DNA from: Pseudomonas tructae
GTDB lineage: Bacteria > Pseudomonadota > Gammaproteobacteria > Pseudomonadales > Pseudomonadaceae
Assembly (NCBI RefSeq): GCF_004214895.1
Contig: NZ_CP035952.1
Span: forward strand, 4,288,501-4,352,500
Direction of reading: 5' to 3'
DNA length: 64,000 nt
Under the pieces are notes generated by a model. That model searched no databases and had not been told where the DNA came from. It saw only the letters and a program-made list of their open reading frames with translations. Made by a program: the position numbers and the translations under genes. Below are positions 19,658 to 28,420 of the stretch, one piece after another (the stretch's first letter is position 1; each line of letters starts with the position of its first letter).

Positions 19658-20542
19658 ATGGACCTGGCCAATCTCAATGCCTTTATAGCTGTGGCCGAAA
19701 CAGGGGGGTTCTCTGCCGCAGGCGAACGCTTGCACCTGACCCAGCCGGCAGTCAGCAAACGCATCGCCGGGCTGGAACAACAGCTGGATGTGCGCCTGTT
19801 CGATCGCCTCGGGCGTGAAGTCAACCTCACCGAAGCCGGCCGCGCCCTGCTGCCGCGCGCCTATCAAATTATCAACGTGCTGGATGATACACGCCGGGCC
19901 TTGACCAATCTTACGGGCGAAGTTGCTGGTCGCCTGACCCTGGCCACAAGCCATCATATCGGCTTGCACCGCTTACCCTCGCTTTTGCGGACTTTCACTC
20001 GCCAGCACCCAGCAGTGGCACTGGATATTCAGTTCTTGGATTCAGAAGCTGCCTACGATGAAATACTCCATGGCCGCGCGGAAATTGCCGTGATAACCCT
20101 GGCCCCCGAACCCCGTAACCTTATCCGCACGGTGCCAGTGTGGAACGACCCACTGGATTTCGTTGCCGCCCCGGAGCACCCGTTGGCGTGCAAAGATGCG
20201 GTAACCCTTGCCGACATTGCCCATCACCCGGCAGTTTTTCCCGGCGGCAACACATTTACCCACCACATTGTCCAGCGCCTGTTCGAGGCCCAGGGCCTGA
20301 CGCCGAACATCGCCATGAGCACCAACTACCTGGAAACCATCAAAATGATGGTTTCCATCGGCCTGGCATGGAGCGTGCTGCCACGTACTATGCTCGATGA
20401 GCAGGTGGCGCCCATCGCCTTGCCGGGCATACAGCTATCGCGCCAGCTAGGCTACATTCTGCACACCGAACGAACGCTATCGAATGCCGCCAGGGCCTTT
20501 ATGGCATTGCTCGACAGCCATGCAAGCCCCTTGAACAATTGA
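19658..20542 (+). CDS. LysR family transcriptional regulator, divergent from leuC
   Basis: The 294-residue protein has an N-terminal winged helix ('NLNAFIAVAETGGFSAAGERLHLTQPAVSKRIAGLE', residues 4-38) and a periplasmic-binding-like effector domain after about residue 90. I chose ATG 19658, with AAAGGAA upstream; an in-frame TTG at 19631 would add nine residues without a site. Location and the shared intergenic dyad suggest it controls leuCD and nearby genes; the effector is unknown. Confidence 0.93.
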   Translation: MDLANLNAFIAVAETGGFSAAGERLHLTQPAVSKRIAGLEQQLDVRLFDRLGREVNLTEAGRALLPRAYQIINVLDDTRRALTNLTGEVAGRLTLATSHHIGLHRLPSLLRTFTRQHPAVALDIQFLDSEAAYDEILHGRAEIAVITLAPEPRNLIRTVPVWNDPLDFVAAPEHPLACKDAVTLADIAHHPAVFPGGNTFTHHIVQRLFEAQGLTPNIAMSTNYLETIKMMVSIGLAWSVLPRTMLDEQVAPIALPGIQLSRQLGYILHTERTLSNAARAFMALLDSHASPLNN

Positions 20543-20603
20543 GGTAACACCCGGGCAAGCCTGCCCGCTCAAGGACGCGTTATCTGCCAAAGGTCTGGTA
20601 TCG

Positions 20604-23600
20604 ATGCCCAAATCAGCAAACCGCTTCCCGCGCATGCTTCGAATCCATGCGGCGGACCCCCAGGAATCGGAGCAAACCTGGGAAAACGCCCCGCAACTGC
20701 TGGCGGCGCTTAACGGTGCGCGCCTGGGTGCCTGGTTCTGGGATGTCGAGACCGGCCAGATCAGCTGGTCGCGCGGCACCCAGGCGCTGTTCGGCTTTGA
20801 TCCGCACCAGCCCCTGCCCAATGACCTGGACTACCTTGAACTGGTACCCATGGAAGACCGCCCGCGCGCCCTGCAGGCATTTCATGCGGTGGTCAATGGC
20901 GAGCCGGTGGAACAGGCCCTGCGCCATCGCATTCGCTGGCCCGACGGCAGCCTGCACTGGCTGGAAATCAATGGCAGCATGACCAAGGACCCCAACGGCC
21001 GGCGACAGATGGTCGGCGTCATCCGCGAGATCACCCGCCAGCGTGAACGCGAATCGGCGCTGATCAACTCGGAAAAGCGCTTTGCCACGCTCTTTCACCT
21101 GAGCCCCAACGTCATTCTGCTGACCCGCCGCGCCGACGGCATGATCTACGAGGTCAACCAGCACTTCGAGCATATCCTCGGCTGGCCGGGCCATCAGATC
21201 GTCAACAAGAGCACCGTGGAGCTCGGCCTGTGGGTGCACCCCCAGCAACGCCAGCAGGTACTGGCGGCGACCAGCGGCACCAGCGGCCCGGTCACCCTCG
21301 AAGTGCAGTTTCGCGGCAGCAGCGGTGAAATCCACGACGGCATACTCTGCACCCAGAACATCGAGCTCGAAGGCATCGCCTACCTGCTCAGCACCTTCGT
21401 CGATACCAGCGAACACAAGCGCGCAGAACAAGCGCTCAAAGACAGCCAGGAGCGCCTGGACCTGGCCCTGGATTCGGCGCAATTGGGCACCTGGGACTGG
21501 CACATTCCCAGCGGCATGCTCTACGGCTCGGCGCGCGCGGCCGAACTGCACGGCCTTGAGCCTGTGCCCTTTCACGAATCCTTCGAGTCATTCTTCGAAG
21601 GTGTGCCGGAAATGGAGCGCAGCACCATGCGCCAGGCCTATCGCAGCCTGCGCGAAGGCCCGGCCGGCAATTACCAGATCACCTACCGCATCCAGATGGA
21701 GGACGGCAGCTCGCGCTTTATCGAAAGCCGCGCCCGGCTGTACCGCGATGAACAGGGCAACCCGCTGCGCATGGCCGGCACCCTGCTGGACATCACCGAG
21801 CAGGTTGAGCGCGAACAACGCCTGACCAGCTCCGAAGAAAAGTTCGCCAGCCTGTTCCAGGCCAGCCCCGACCCGATTTGCGTCACCCGCCAGGACAACG
21901 GCCAGTTCATCGAGATCAACCCGGCCTTTACCCAGGTGTTTGGCTGGAATACCGAGCAGGTACTGGGCAACACTGCCGAACAGATCGGCCTGTGGGCCGA
22001 GTCGGCCGAACGCGCCCGGCGCATCGAGCGGGTGATCCGCGACCAGGCCCTGAACAACGTTGCCGTGGTGGTCAATCACAAGGACGGCCAGCCGCTGACC
22101 TGCGTGATATCCAGCCGCCTGATCAAGGTCGACAACCAGCCCTGCAGCGTCACCACCCTGCGCGACATCACCCAGCAGCAGCGTGCTGAAGCGGCGCTCA
22201 AGGCCAGCGAAGAAAAGTTCGCCAAGGCCTTTCACTCAAGCCCCGACGCCATCACCATCACCGAGCGCGACAGCGGCCGCTACCTGGAGGTCAACGATGG
22301 CTTCTGCCGCCTGACCGGCTACAACGCCGCCGAAGTGATCGGCCAGACCGTACACGACATCGGCATCTGGGCCGACGACAAGCAACGCGCCGCACTGCTC
22401 AATGAGTTCCAGGACAAGGGCCGGGTGCACCACCGGGAAATGCTCGGACGCAACAAGCGCGGCGACATCCTCACCGTCGAAGTGTCGATCGAGCCGATCA
22501 ACCTCAACGAAACCGAATGCCTGTTGCTCACCGCCCGCGACGTCAGCCAACTGAAGAACGCCCAGGCGCAAATCCGCCACCTGGCCTACCACGACCCGCT
22601 GACCAACCTGCCCAACCGTGCCCTGCTGATGGACCGCCTGAGCCAGCAGATCGCCCTGCTCAAGCGCCACAACCTGCGCGGCGCTCTGCTGTTCCTCGAC
22701 CTCGATCACTTCAAGCACATCAACGACTCCCTTGGCCATCCGGTCGGCGACACGGTGCTCAAGATCATCACCGCGCGCCTGGAAGCCAGCGTGCGCCTGG
22801 AAGACACCGTCGCACGCCTGGGCGGCGATGAGTTCGTGGTATTGCTCAGCGGCCTGGAAGGCAGCCGCGAGGAGGTCACGGAAAAGGTTCGCGAACTGGC
22901 AGACACCCTGCGTGAACTGCTGGCCGAACCGATGTCACTGGACGGCCAGCGCCTGCAAGTCACCCCGAGCATCGGCATGGCGCTGATTCCCGACCACGGT
23001 TCGACCCCGGCCGACCTGCTCAAACGCGCCGACATCGCCCTGTACCGGGCCAAGGACTCCGGGCGCAACACCACGCAAATGTTCCACACCACCATGCAAA
23101 AGGCCGCCAGCGAGCGCCTGCGCATGGAAAACGACCTGCGTCTGGCCCTGGCCCGCGGCGAACTGGCCCTGCACTTCCAGCCCCAGGTCGATGCCCGCGA
23201 CAACCGCATCGTCGGCGCCGAAGTGCTGTTGCGCTGGCACCACCCGCAACTGGGCCAGCAGCCACCGGCACAGTTCATCCAGGTTCTGGAAGAAAGCGGG
23301 CTGATCCTTGAAGTGGGCAGCTGGATCCTCGACGAAGCCTGCGATGCCTGTGCCGGCATGCTGCGCGACGGACTGATCGATGGCGATGACTTCAGCCTGT
23401 GCGTGAACATCAGCCCGCGGCAGTTCCGCCAGAACGACTTTGTTGAGCGGGTGATGCGCAGCCTCGACGACTTCCGCCTGCCGCACAAAATTCTCAAGCT
23501 GGAGATCACCGAAGGCATCGTCATCCAGAACCTGGAAGACACCATCAGCAAAATGCGCGAACTCAAGGCGTTTGGCGTCAGCTTTGCCATGGATGACTTT

Positions 23601-23900
23601 GGCACCGGCTATTCCTCGCTGACTTACCTCAAACGCCTGCCGGTGGATGCCTTGAAGATCGACCAATCCTTCGTCCGCGACGCCCCCGTGGACCCCAACG
23701 ACGCCGAAATCGTCCGCGCCATCGTCGCCATGGCCCGCAGCCTGGACCTGGCGGTGATTGCCGAAGGGGTTGAATTGTCGGAGCAACTGGAGTTTCTTGA
23801 GCGGCTGGGCTGCCACTTGTACCAAGGCTACCTGCACAGCCGACCGCTGCCGCTGGGGGAGTTTCGCGCATTGTTGCTTGAAGCGCCGGCGGGATACTGA
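20604..23900 (+). CDS. Five-PAS diguanylate cyclase/phosphodiesterase (GGDEF-EAL)
   Basis: The 1098-residue cytoplasmic protein, with no membrane segment, is predicted to make and/or break c-di-GMP. There are five PAS units, roughly residues 30-150, 155-270, 275-405, 410-525 and 530-650; 'EEKFASLF' and 'EEKFAKAF' begin the last two. The GGDEF domain follows with an intact GGDEF at 740-744 and an RxxD inhibitory site five residues before it. The EAL domain has EVL (about 873) for EAL, plus 'DDFGTGYSSL', 'LKIDQSF' and 'AEGVE'. Both halves look competent. It stands alone, between a LysR gene and a REP. Confidence 0.94.
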   Translation: MPKSANRFPRMLRIHAADPQESEQTWENAPQLLAALNGARLGAWFWDVETGQISWSRGTQALFGFDPHQPLPNDLDYLELVPMEDRPRALQAFHAVVNGEPVEQALRHRIRWPDGSLHWLEINGSMTKDPNGRRQMVGVIREITRQRERESALINSEKRFATLFHLSPNVILLTRRADGMIYEVNQHFEHILGWPGHQIVNKSTVELGLWVHPQQRQQVLAATSGTSGPVTLEVQFRGSSGEIHDGILCTQNIELEGIAYLLSTFVDTSEHKRAEQALKDSQERLDLALDSAQLGTWDWHIPSGMLYGSARAAELHGLEPVPFHESFESFFEGVPEMERSTMRQAYRSLREGPAGNYQITYRIQMEDGSSRFIESRARLYRDEQGNPLRMAGTLLDITEQVEREQRLTSSEEKFASLFQASPDPICVTRQDNGQFIEINPAFTQVFGWNTEQVLGNTAEQIGLWAESAERARRIERVIRDQALNNVAVVVNHKDGQPLTCVISSRLIKVDNQPCSVTTLRDITQQQRAEAALKASEEKFAKAFHSSPDAITITERDSGRYLEVNDGFCRLTGYNAAEVIGQTVHDIGIWADDKQRAALLNEFQDKGRVHHREMLGRNKRGDILTVEVSIEPINLNETECLLLTARDVSQLKNAQAQIRHLAYHDPLTNLPNRALLMDRLSQQIALLKRHNLRGALLFLDLDHFKHINDSLGHPVGDTVLKIITARLEASVRLEDTVARLGGDEFVVLLSGLEGSREEVTEKVRELADTLRELLAEPMSLDGQRLQVTPSIGMALIPDHGSTPADLLKRADIALYRAKDSGRNTTQMFHTTMQKAASERLRMENDLRLALARGELALHFQPQVDARDNRIVGAEVLLRWHHPQLGQQPPAQFIQVLEESGLILEVGSWILDEACDACAGMLRDGLIDGDDFSLCVNISPRQFRQNDFVERVMRSLDDFRLPHKILKLEITEGIVIQNLEDTISKMRELKAFGVSFAMDDFGTGYSSLTYLKRLPVDALKIDQSFVRDAPVDPNDAEIVRAIVAMARSLDLAVIAEGVELSEQLEFLERLGCHLYQGYLHSRPLPLGEFRALLLEAPAGY

Positions 23901-23911
23901 AACAGCGAAAA

Positions 23912-23982
23912 TGTAGGAGCAGGCTTGCCCCGCGATAGCATTCTGCCTGCCAAATCGAATCGCGGGGCAAGCCCGCTCCCAC
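23912..23982. repeat. REP pair, inverted
   Basis: Two REP copies face each other across about 22 bp (23912-23936 and 23959-23982), between the convergent GGDEF/EAL gene and the ibpA terminator. Confidence 0.88.
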
Positions 23983-24011
23983 TGAGTCATGCAAGCCCAA
24001 AATAAGGCAAC

Positions 24012-24034
24012 AAAAAGGGCACCCGAAGGTGCCC
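24012..24034 (-). terminator. Intrinsic terminator of ibpA
   Basis: On the minus strand GGGCACC-TTCG-GGTGCCC forms a perfect stem followed by TTTTT, 17 bp after the ibpA stop. Confidence 0.85.
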
Positions 24035-24050
24035 TCATCCACAACAACAA

Positions 24051-24497
24051 TCAATTCAGAGCAGGCTTGCCATCCCCATTGATCGGGATCCGCTTGGCCT
24101 TGGCCTCTTCCGGCACAATCCTCAGCAGGTCGATGCTGAGCAGCCCATTGGCCAAACCAGCCGCCTTGACCTCGATATGGTCCGCCAGGCGGAACGACAA
24201 CTTGAACGCCCGCTGGGCAATGCCCTGATGCAGATAGGTAACGCTTTCAGCGTTGCTGTCACGCTTGCCGCCGGTCACGGTCAAGACGCCTTTTTCCACT
24301 TGCAGATCCAGATCCTGCTCCTGGAAACCTGCCGCAGCAACGACGATTCGATAGTGGTCATCGCCATGTTTTTCAACGTTGTAGGGAGGGTAGCTGCTAC
24401 CCGCCTCATTACGCGCCGCAGATTCGAACAAGTCATTGAAACGGTCGAAACCCACGGAATGACGGAACAGTGGAGCCAGAGAAAAAGCAGTAGTCAT
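24051..24497 (-). CDS. ibpA: Small heat-shock protein IbpA (Hsp20)
   Basis: ATP-independent chaperone that holds aggregating proteins during heat stress. The 148-residue protein has the IbpA-like N-terminus ('LAPLFRHSVGFDRFNDLFE') and the alpha-crystallin domain (about 35-130) with 'YPPYNVEKHGDDHYRIVVA' and 'LSIDLLRIVPEE'. The C-terminal 'KRIPIN' is the I-x-I anchor. The ATG at 24497 is preceded by AGGAG, which lies inside a thermometer hairpin. A sigma-32-like promoter precedes the gene. Confidence 0.96.
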   Translation of the reverse strand: MTTAFSLAPLFRHSVGFDRFNDLFESAARNEAGSSYPPYNVEKHGDDHYRIVVAAAGFQEQDLDLQVEKGVLTVTGGKRDSNAESVTYLHQGIAQRAFKLSFRLADHIEVKAAGLANGLLSIDLLRIVPEEAKAKRIPINGDGKPALN

Positions 24498-24504
24498 GGT
24501 ACAT

Positions 24505-24557
24505 CTCCTGAAAATCAGCGAGGTTGTGTAGTAGCGCGACCCGACTTCGGCATCGCG
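24505..24557 (-). promoter_or_regulatory. ROSE-like RNA thermometer in the ibpA leader
   Basis: In the minus-strand transcript CUCGCUGA-UUU-UCAGGAG folds (24522-24505) so that the AGGAG ribosome site pairs with CUC...CU, leaving one bulged G opposite it. UCGCU matches the conserved U(U/C)GCU motif of ROSE elements. An upstream helper hairpin (24557-24535) reads CGCGA-CCGA...UCGG-UCGCG. Short two-hairpin ROSE-like thermometers are known for Pseudomonas ibpA; the match here is by pattern. Confidence 0.82.
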
Positions 24558-24564
24558 TACTCCC

Positions 24565-24594
24565 TAGATAAGGACCCTCGCCTGCTTTTCAAGC
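24565..24594 (-). promoter_or_regulatory. Sigma-32 (heat-shock) promoter of ibpA
   Basis: The minus strand reads GCTTGAAAA (24594-24586), 12 nt, then CCTTATCTA (24573-24565). This resembles the heat-shock sigma consensus CTTGAAA ... CCCATNT and gives a leader of about 60 nt containing the thermometer. Confidence 0.65.
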
Positions 24595-24612
24595 AACCCT
24601 GCAAAAATTTTT

Positions 24613-25572
24613 TCAGGCCGCCTCGCTGACCGGCACACCGATCAGCTGCCCGACCCGGTCACAGTCGGTTTCCCGGCGCAACTCGGTGAACAACGCCACC
24701 GCCTCGGGGTAGGTGCGGGTCAGCATCGCCACCCACTGCTTCAAGCGCCCTGGCGCCTGGCGCGGGGTCATCTGCGCCCGGGCCTGGCCCCAGAAATCCT
24801 GGATCAGCGGCAACAAGCTTTGCCAATCCATCGGCACGAACTCGACACCATCACGTTCAGCGGCGATCTGCCGGGCAAGGTCCGGACGCGAAACCAGGCC
24901 ACGCCCCAGCATGATGTCTTCGACGCCGCTGACTTCGCGGCAACGCCGCCAGTCTTCCAGGGTCCAGACCTCGCCATTGGCATACACCGGCACCTTGACC
25001 ACCTCCTGCACCCGCGCCACCCACTCCCAATGGGCAGGCGGCTTGTAGCCGTCGACCTTGGTCCGCGCGTGCACCACCAACTGCTCGGCGCCGCCTTCGG
25101 CCAGGGCCCGGGCGCAGTCCAGTGCGCCGTCAGGGCTGTCGAAGCCCAGGCGCATCTTGGCCGTCACCGGGATATGCGCAGGCACCGCGCGGCGCACTTC
25201 ACGCAGGATCGCGTGCAGCAGCTCCGGCTCCTTGAGCAGCACCGCCCCGCCCCGGGACTTGTTCACGGTCTTGGCCGGGCAGCCGAAGTTGAGGTCGATC
25301 ACCGGTGCGCCCAGCTCGCAGGCCAGCACCGCATTCTCGGCCAGGCACACCGGGTCGGAACCGAGCAATTGCACACGCAACGGCACACCGGCTGCAGTGC
25401 GAGCGCCCTGGCTCAGCTCCGGCGCGAGCTTTTCGAAGGTGGCCGCCGGCAACAAGCGGTCGCAGACCCGAATGAATTCGGTGACACACCAGTCGATACC
25501 GCCGACCTGGGTCAGAACGTCGCGAAGAATGTCGTCGACCAGCCCCTCCATCGGGGCCAGGGCAATTTGCAT
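24613..25572 (-). CDS. dusC: tRNA-dihydrouridine(16) synthase DusC
   Basis: FMN enzyme that reduces uridine in the tRNA D-loop. It begins '[20 protein letters not shown]' (start ATG 25572; an ATG at 25581 is also possible). It has the catalytic '[20 protein letters not shown]' with the active Cys, 'VTAKMRLGF', '[12 protein letters not shown]', 'VYANGEVWT' and '[18 protein letters not shown]' for FMN. About 319 residues and the APMEG N-terminus favour DusC over DusA/DusB. Confidence 0.92.
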   Translation of the reverse strand: MQIALAPMEGLVDDILRDVLTQVGGIDWCVTEFIRVCDRLLPAATFEKLAPELSQGARTAAGVPLRVQLLGSDPVCLAENAVLACELGAPVIDLNFGCPAKTVNKSRGGAVLLKEPELLHAILREVRRAVPAHIPVTAKMRLGFDSPDGALDCARALAEGGAEQLVVHARTKVDGYKPPAHWEWVARVQEVVKVPVYANGEVWTLEDWRRCREVSGVEDIMLGRGLVSRPDLARQIAAERDGVEFVPMDWQSLLPLIQDFWGQARAQMTPRQAPGRLKQWVAMLTRTYPEAVALFTELRRETDCDRVGQLIGVPVSEAA

Positions 25573-25621
25573 GAGTTGCATCTCGGCTGAAAAAGGCCGG
25601 CAGTCTAGCAAAATCCGCGGC

Positions 25622-26062
25622 CTACAGCGCCCCGGCCATCAGCGCCGGCCCATAACCCTCAATGAACTCCACCGGCATGCGCTTGGGCCGCCCGCTGGAT
25701 AACTCGATGCAGACGAAGGTGGTTTGCGCGCGCAGCAAGGTGGTGCCGTCGCTCGGCCGCACCAGCTGGAAACGCCGGGTCATTTTCAGCCGTTGGTCCC
25801 AGTCGACGATCCAGGTTGCCAGTTGCAACTCATCGTCTTCATAGGCCGCGGCGAGATAGTCGATTTCGTGCCGGACCACAGCCATGGCCCGGTCCAGGCG
25901 CCGGTACTCGACCAGGTCCAGCCCCAGGCGCTGGGAGTGGCGCCAGGCGCAACGCTCAAGCCAGGTGACGTAGACCGCATTGTTGGCGTGGCCGAGACCG
26001 TCGATGTCGTCGGCAGCGACCCGCAGGTCGATGATGAACGGTGTTGCCAGATCCCAACTCAT
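25622..26062 (-). CDS. Acyl-CoA thioesterase, hotdog fold (YbgC/FadM-like)
   Basis: The 146-residue protein has the 4HBT signature '[19 protein letters not shown]' (about 18-36), close to the YbgC-type active-site helix with D and H. The start ATG 26062 has GGAG upstream. It lies 49 bp after dusC on the same strand. The acyl-CoA substrate is not predictable. Confidence 0.87.
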   Translation of the reverse strand: MSWDLATPFIIDLRVAADDIDGLGHANNAVYVTWLERCAWRHSQRLGLDLVEYRRLDRAMAVVRHEIDYLAAAYEDDELQLATWIVDWDQRLKMTRRFQLVRPSDGTTLLRAQTTFVCIELSSGRPKRMPVEFIEGYGPALMAGAL

Positions 26063-26106
26063 GCCCGCTCCAGATCCGTGGTGAACGGGCAGAGTGTACC
26101 GGATGC

Positions 26107-26940
26107 TCAGGCCGATTGCCGCGCCGGTGAGCTGCTGCGCTGCAGCAGTGCCAGCACCCCTTCGCGCAGTTGCGGGTCGGCCAGCACACGCAGGTGGCCG
26201 CCGTCGGGCAGGCGCAGCAGGCGGCTGTCGAACCAGGCACGGTGGATGGCATCGGACTCGTTGACCGGTACCAGTTGGTCGTCCTCGGCATGCACGATCA
26301 AGCCGGGCAGCTCCAGTTGGTAGCCACTGACATCAAGGCGGGAAATCTGCACGCCGACATCACGCTCGATCTGGCGGATGAACGCCGCCCGCGCCCGGGC
26401 TGGCATGCCCAGGTGGCGGGCAAACCCGCGAATGACACCCAGCAACTGCGCCGGCGCGGCGATGCTTACCGCCACGTCAGCACGCAAGCCCCATTGCAGA
26501 GCCAGGAGCATACTGGCGCCGCCCATGGAATGGCCAATCACGGCCTTTAACGGCGGCAGCTCTGCGGCGGCTTCCAGCAAGGCGCGGGCGAATAGCACCA
26601 CATTGGCTTCGTTGCCCGGCGAGTGGCCGTGAGCCGGGCCTTCCAGGGCGACTGCGGTGTAACCGGCGTCGACCAGGCTGTCGATCAGGTGGGCAAACTG
26701 GGTCGGACGCCCTTCCCAACCGTGCATCAGCAGTACGGTTGGGCCCTGACCCCAGCGCAACGCCGAGAGCCCGAAACGCAAGGTAATGCGCTCGGCGCGG
26801 GCCAGCAGCGGCAATTCCCAGTCCCGCGGCGGCCGGTTGCGCGGGGTCATGAAGGCCCGGCGCATCTTGCGCGCGATATGTTCGGGCGCGAGATGCCCGA
26901 GGGTGCCGTTGACGCTACGAATCCAGCTCAAGGTATTCAT
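26107..26940 (-). CDS. Alpha/beta hydrolase
   Basis: The 277-residue protein starts at ATG 26940 (MNTLSWIRSVNGTLG) with GGAG upstream; the frame to 27051 overlaps the TetR gene and is rejected. The oxyanion 'LLMHGWEGRPTQF' is near residue 70, the nucleophile elbow 'GHSMGGASML' mid-protein, a late acid 'HAEDDQLVPV' and His in 'GGHLRVL'. All three triad members are visible. It lies 28 bp after the TetR gene and is probably co-transcribed. Esterase/lipase-like; substrate unknown. Confidence 0.88.
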   Translation of the reverse strand: MNTLSWIRSVNGTLGHLAPEHIARKMRRAFMTPRNRPPRDWELPLLARAERITLRFGLSALRWGQGPTVLLMHGWEGRPTQFAHLIDSLVDAGYTAVALEGPAHGHSPGNEANVVLFARALLEAAAELPPLKAVIGHSMGGASMLLALQWGLRADVAVSIAAPAQLLGVIRGFARHLGMPARARAAFIRQIERDVGVQISRLDVSGYQLELPGLIVHAEDDQLVPVNESDAIHRAWFDSRLLRLPDGGHLRVLADPQLREGVLALLQRSSSPARQSA

Positions 26941-26968
26941 CGCTTCACTCCGGTGGATAGCGCGTGGT

Positions 26969-27508
26969 TCAGACAACCGCCGACTTGGCGGCACGCAGGA
27001 TACGGTCAGACAATTCATCCGTGCCCAGGGCACGGGCCAAGGCCAGGCCACCGATCATCAGGGCCATGTCGGCCAGGACCTTGTCGGCCTCTTCCGGGCT
27101 GTCGGCGAGATTGGCCATCATCAGCTCGATGTGTTCGGCCAGCACCGCTCGAAATGCTTCCGGCAGGCGCGCCATCTCGCCCAGGGAGGTCGGCAGCGGG
27201 CAAGCGCGCTCGGTGGCATCACGGTGCTTGCGCGACAGATAAAAGGCAGCCACCAGGGCGCGACGTGCCTCACCGCTCATGCTCGGGTCAACTTCCGCGA
27301 GCAACGCCCGACGTTCGCCAAGCAACTGGCGAAAGGCTTCGAGCATCAGCGCGTCCTTGCTGTCGAAGTGCGCGTAAAACCCTCCAACGGTCAGGCCGGC
27401 AGCGCCCATCACCTGATTGACGCTGGGCTCGGCCGGGCCGTGCTGGATCAACGCACTGCAGGCGGCATCGAGAATCCGTTCGCGGGTCTTGGCCTTTTTG
27501 TCGTTCAT
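26969..27508 (-). CDS. TetR family transcriptional regulator
   Basis: The 179-residue protein has an N-terminal helix-turn-helix ('RERILDAACSALIQHGPAEPSVNQVMGAAGLTVGGFYAHFDSKD', about 6-50) with the classic 'GGFYAHF' recognition end. I chose ATG 27508, with GGAGG upstream, over the codon at 27520. It is followed by an alpha/beta hydrolase, and an AT-rich dyad lies just upstream, so autoregulation is likely. Confidence 0.92.
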   Translation of the reverse strand: MNDKKAKTRERILDAACSALIQHGPAEPSVNQVMGAAGLTVGGFYAHFDSKDALMLEAFRQLLGERRALLAEVDPSMSGEARRALVAAFYLSRKHRDATERACPLPTSLGEMARLPEAFRAVLAEHIELMMANLADSPEEADKVLADMALMIGGLALARALGTDELSDRILRAAKSAVV

Positions 27509-27518
27509 GCTCGCCTCC

Positions 27519-27556
27519 AAAATATTATGGCTAGAATATTATTCTCATAATATTTT
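27519..27556. promoter_or_regulatory. AT-rich operator-like dyad upstream of the TetR gene
   Basis: AAAATATTATG (27519-27529) and CATAATATTTT (27546-27556) are perfect 11-bp inverted arms. The 16-bp spacer carries another AATATTATT. It stands out in GC-rich DNA and ends 10 bp from the TetR start, a good candidate for its own operator. Confidence 0.55.
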
Positions 27557-27623
27557 TCTGCAAGCAGAAAATGCTGCCGCTTGTCGCGTCAGCAGAAAAG
27601 TTTCAGGGGAAGTTTTTTCGAGG

Positions 27624-27660
27624 CAAAAACAAAAGGCTCATTCAATAATCGAATGAGCCT
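27624..27660 (-). terminator. Intrinsic terminator of the tRNA-Ala/Glu array
   Basis: On the minus strand AGGCTCATTC-GATTATT-GAATGAGCCT has perfect 10-bp arms and runs into TTTTGTTTTT. It is 23 bp after the last tRNA-Glu. Confidence 0.88.
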
Positions 27661-27683
27661 CGAATCCCACAAAGTGGGTAAAA

Positions 27684-27759
27684 TGGCGTCCCCTAGGGGA
27701 CTCGAACCCCTGTTACCGCCGTGAAAGGGCGGTGTCCTAGGCCACTAGACGAAGGGGAC
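27684..27759 (-). tRNA. tRNA-Glu (anticodon TTC), copy 1
   Basis: The 76-nt cloverleaf begins GTCCCCTTCGTCTAG, with anticodon arm CCGCC-CTTTCAC-GGCGG (TTC), T arm GGTTCGAGTCC and encoded CCA. Confidence 0.98.
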
Positions 27760-27803
27760 TTGTAACCTTCGTACAGATCCGTTTTCACGAATCCTGGCAA
27801 AAT

Positions 27804-27879
27804 TGGTGGAGCTAAGCGGGATCGAACCGCTGACCTCCTGCATGCCATGCAGGCGCTCTCCCAGCTGAGCTATAGCCCC
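27804..27879 (-). tRNA. tRNA-Ala (anticodon GGC), copy 1
   Basis: The 76-nt cloverleaf begins GGGGCTATAGCTCAG; the anticodon arm CCTGC-ATGGCAT-GCAGG gives GGC. CCA is encoded. Confidence 0.98.
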
Positions 27880-27932
27880 AGATTTCTAGCCTCGCGGCCC
27901 AGCAACCTCTTTCGACGTTGCTTGTGTAAAAC

Positions 27933-28008
27933 TGGCGTCCCCTAGGGGACTCGAACCCCTGTTACCGCCGTGAAAGGGCGGTGTCCTAGGCCACTAGACG
28001 AAGGGGAC
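27933..28008 (-). tRNA. tRNA-Glu (anticodon TTC), copy 2
   Basis: This has the same 76-nt sequence as the copy at 27684-27759; CCA is encoded. Confidence 0.98.
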
Positions 28009-28087
28009 GAACCTTCTTACCTTACCAACCCGGTCGCTGGAACCCGGTTGATTTCGCAATCAGTCTAGCTGACTACGAATCGGAATT

Positions 28088-28163
28088 TGGTGGAGCTAAG
28101 CGGGATCGAACCGCTGACCTCCTGCATGCCATGCAGGCGCTCTCCCAGCTGAGCTATAGCCCC
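28088..28163 (-). tRNA. tRNA-Ala (anticodon GGC), copy 2
   Basis: This has the same 76-nt sequence as the copy at 27804-27879; CCA is encoded. It is the first gene of the Ala-Glu-Ala-Glu array in the direction of transcription. Confidence 0.98.
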
Positions 28164-28239
28164 ACAATGTCGCTTTGAACTGAATCGCTTGGCTGGGTGC
28201 TTCGCGTTTCGTTTTCGTTCATCGCTGTGGACGGGGCGC

Positions 28240-28268
28240 ATATTAAGATCGGATGGCGAACCTGTCAA
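28240..28268 (-). promoter_or_regulatory. Near-consensus sigma-70 promoter of the tRNA-Ala/Glu array
   Basis: On the minus strand TTGACA (28268-28263), a 17-nt spacer and TAATAT (28245-28240) are followed by the GC-rich discriminator GCGCCCC. Strong boxes with a GC-rich discriminator are typical of stable-RNA promoters under ppGpp control. Confidence 0.82.
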
Positions 28269-28359
28269 ATATATTTTCAACAAAATTCAAAAAAAATTTC
28301 CGAGATAACAAACACTTACCGCCCGACCGAGTGAAACACCCCGATTTTACGGGGGTTTG

Positions 28360-28420
28360 CGGGCCTCTTCGCGGGGCAAGCCCGCTCCCACCGGTTCTGC
28401 AGGAGCGGGCTTGCCGGCAA
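28360..28420. repeat. REP pair, inverted
   Basis: The REP gggcctcttcgcggggcaag(cccgctcccac) faces an inverted partial copy (gcaggagcgggcttgccggc). It lies just after the gltX stop, between gltX and the tRNA promoter. The rest of 28164-28359 is AT-rich and holds only that promoter. Confidence 0.85.
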
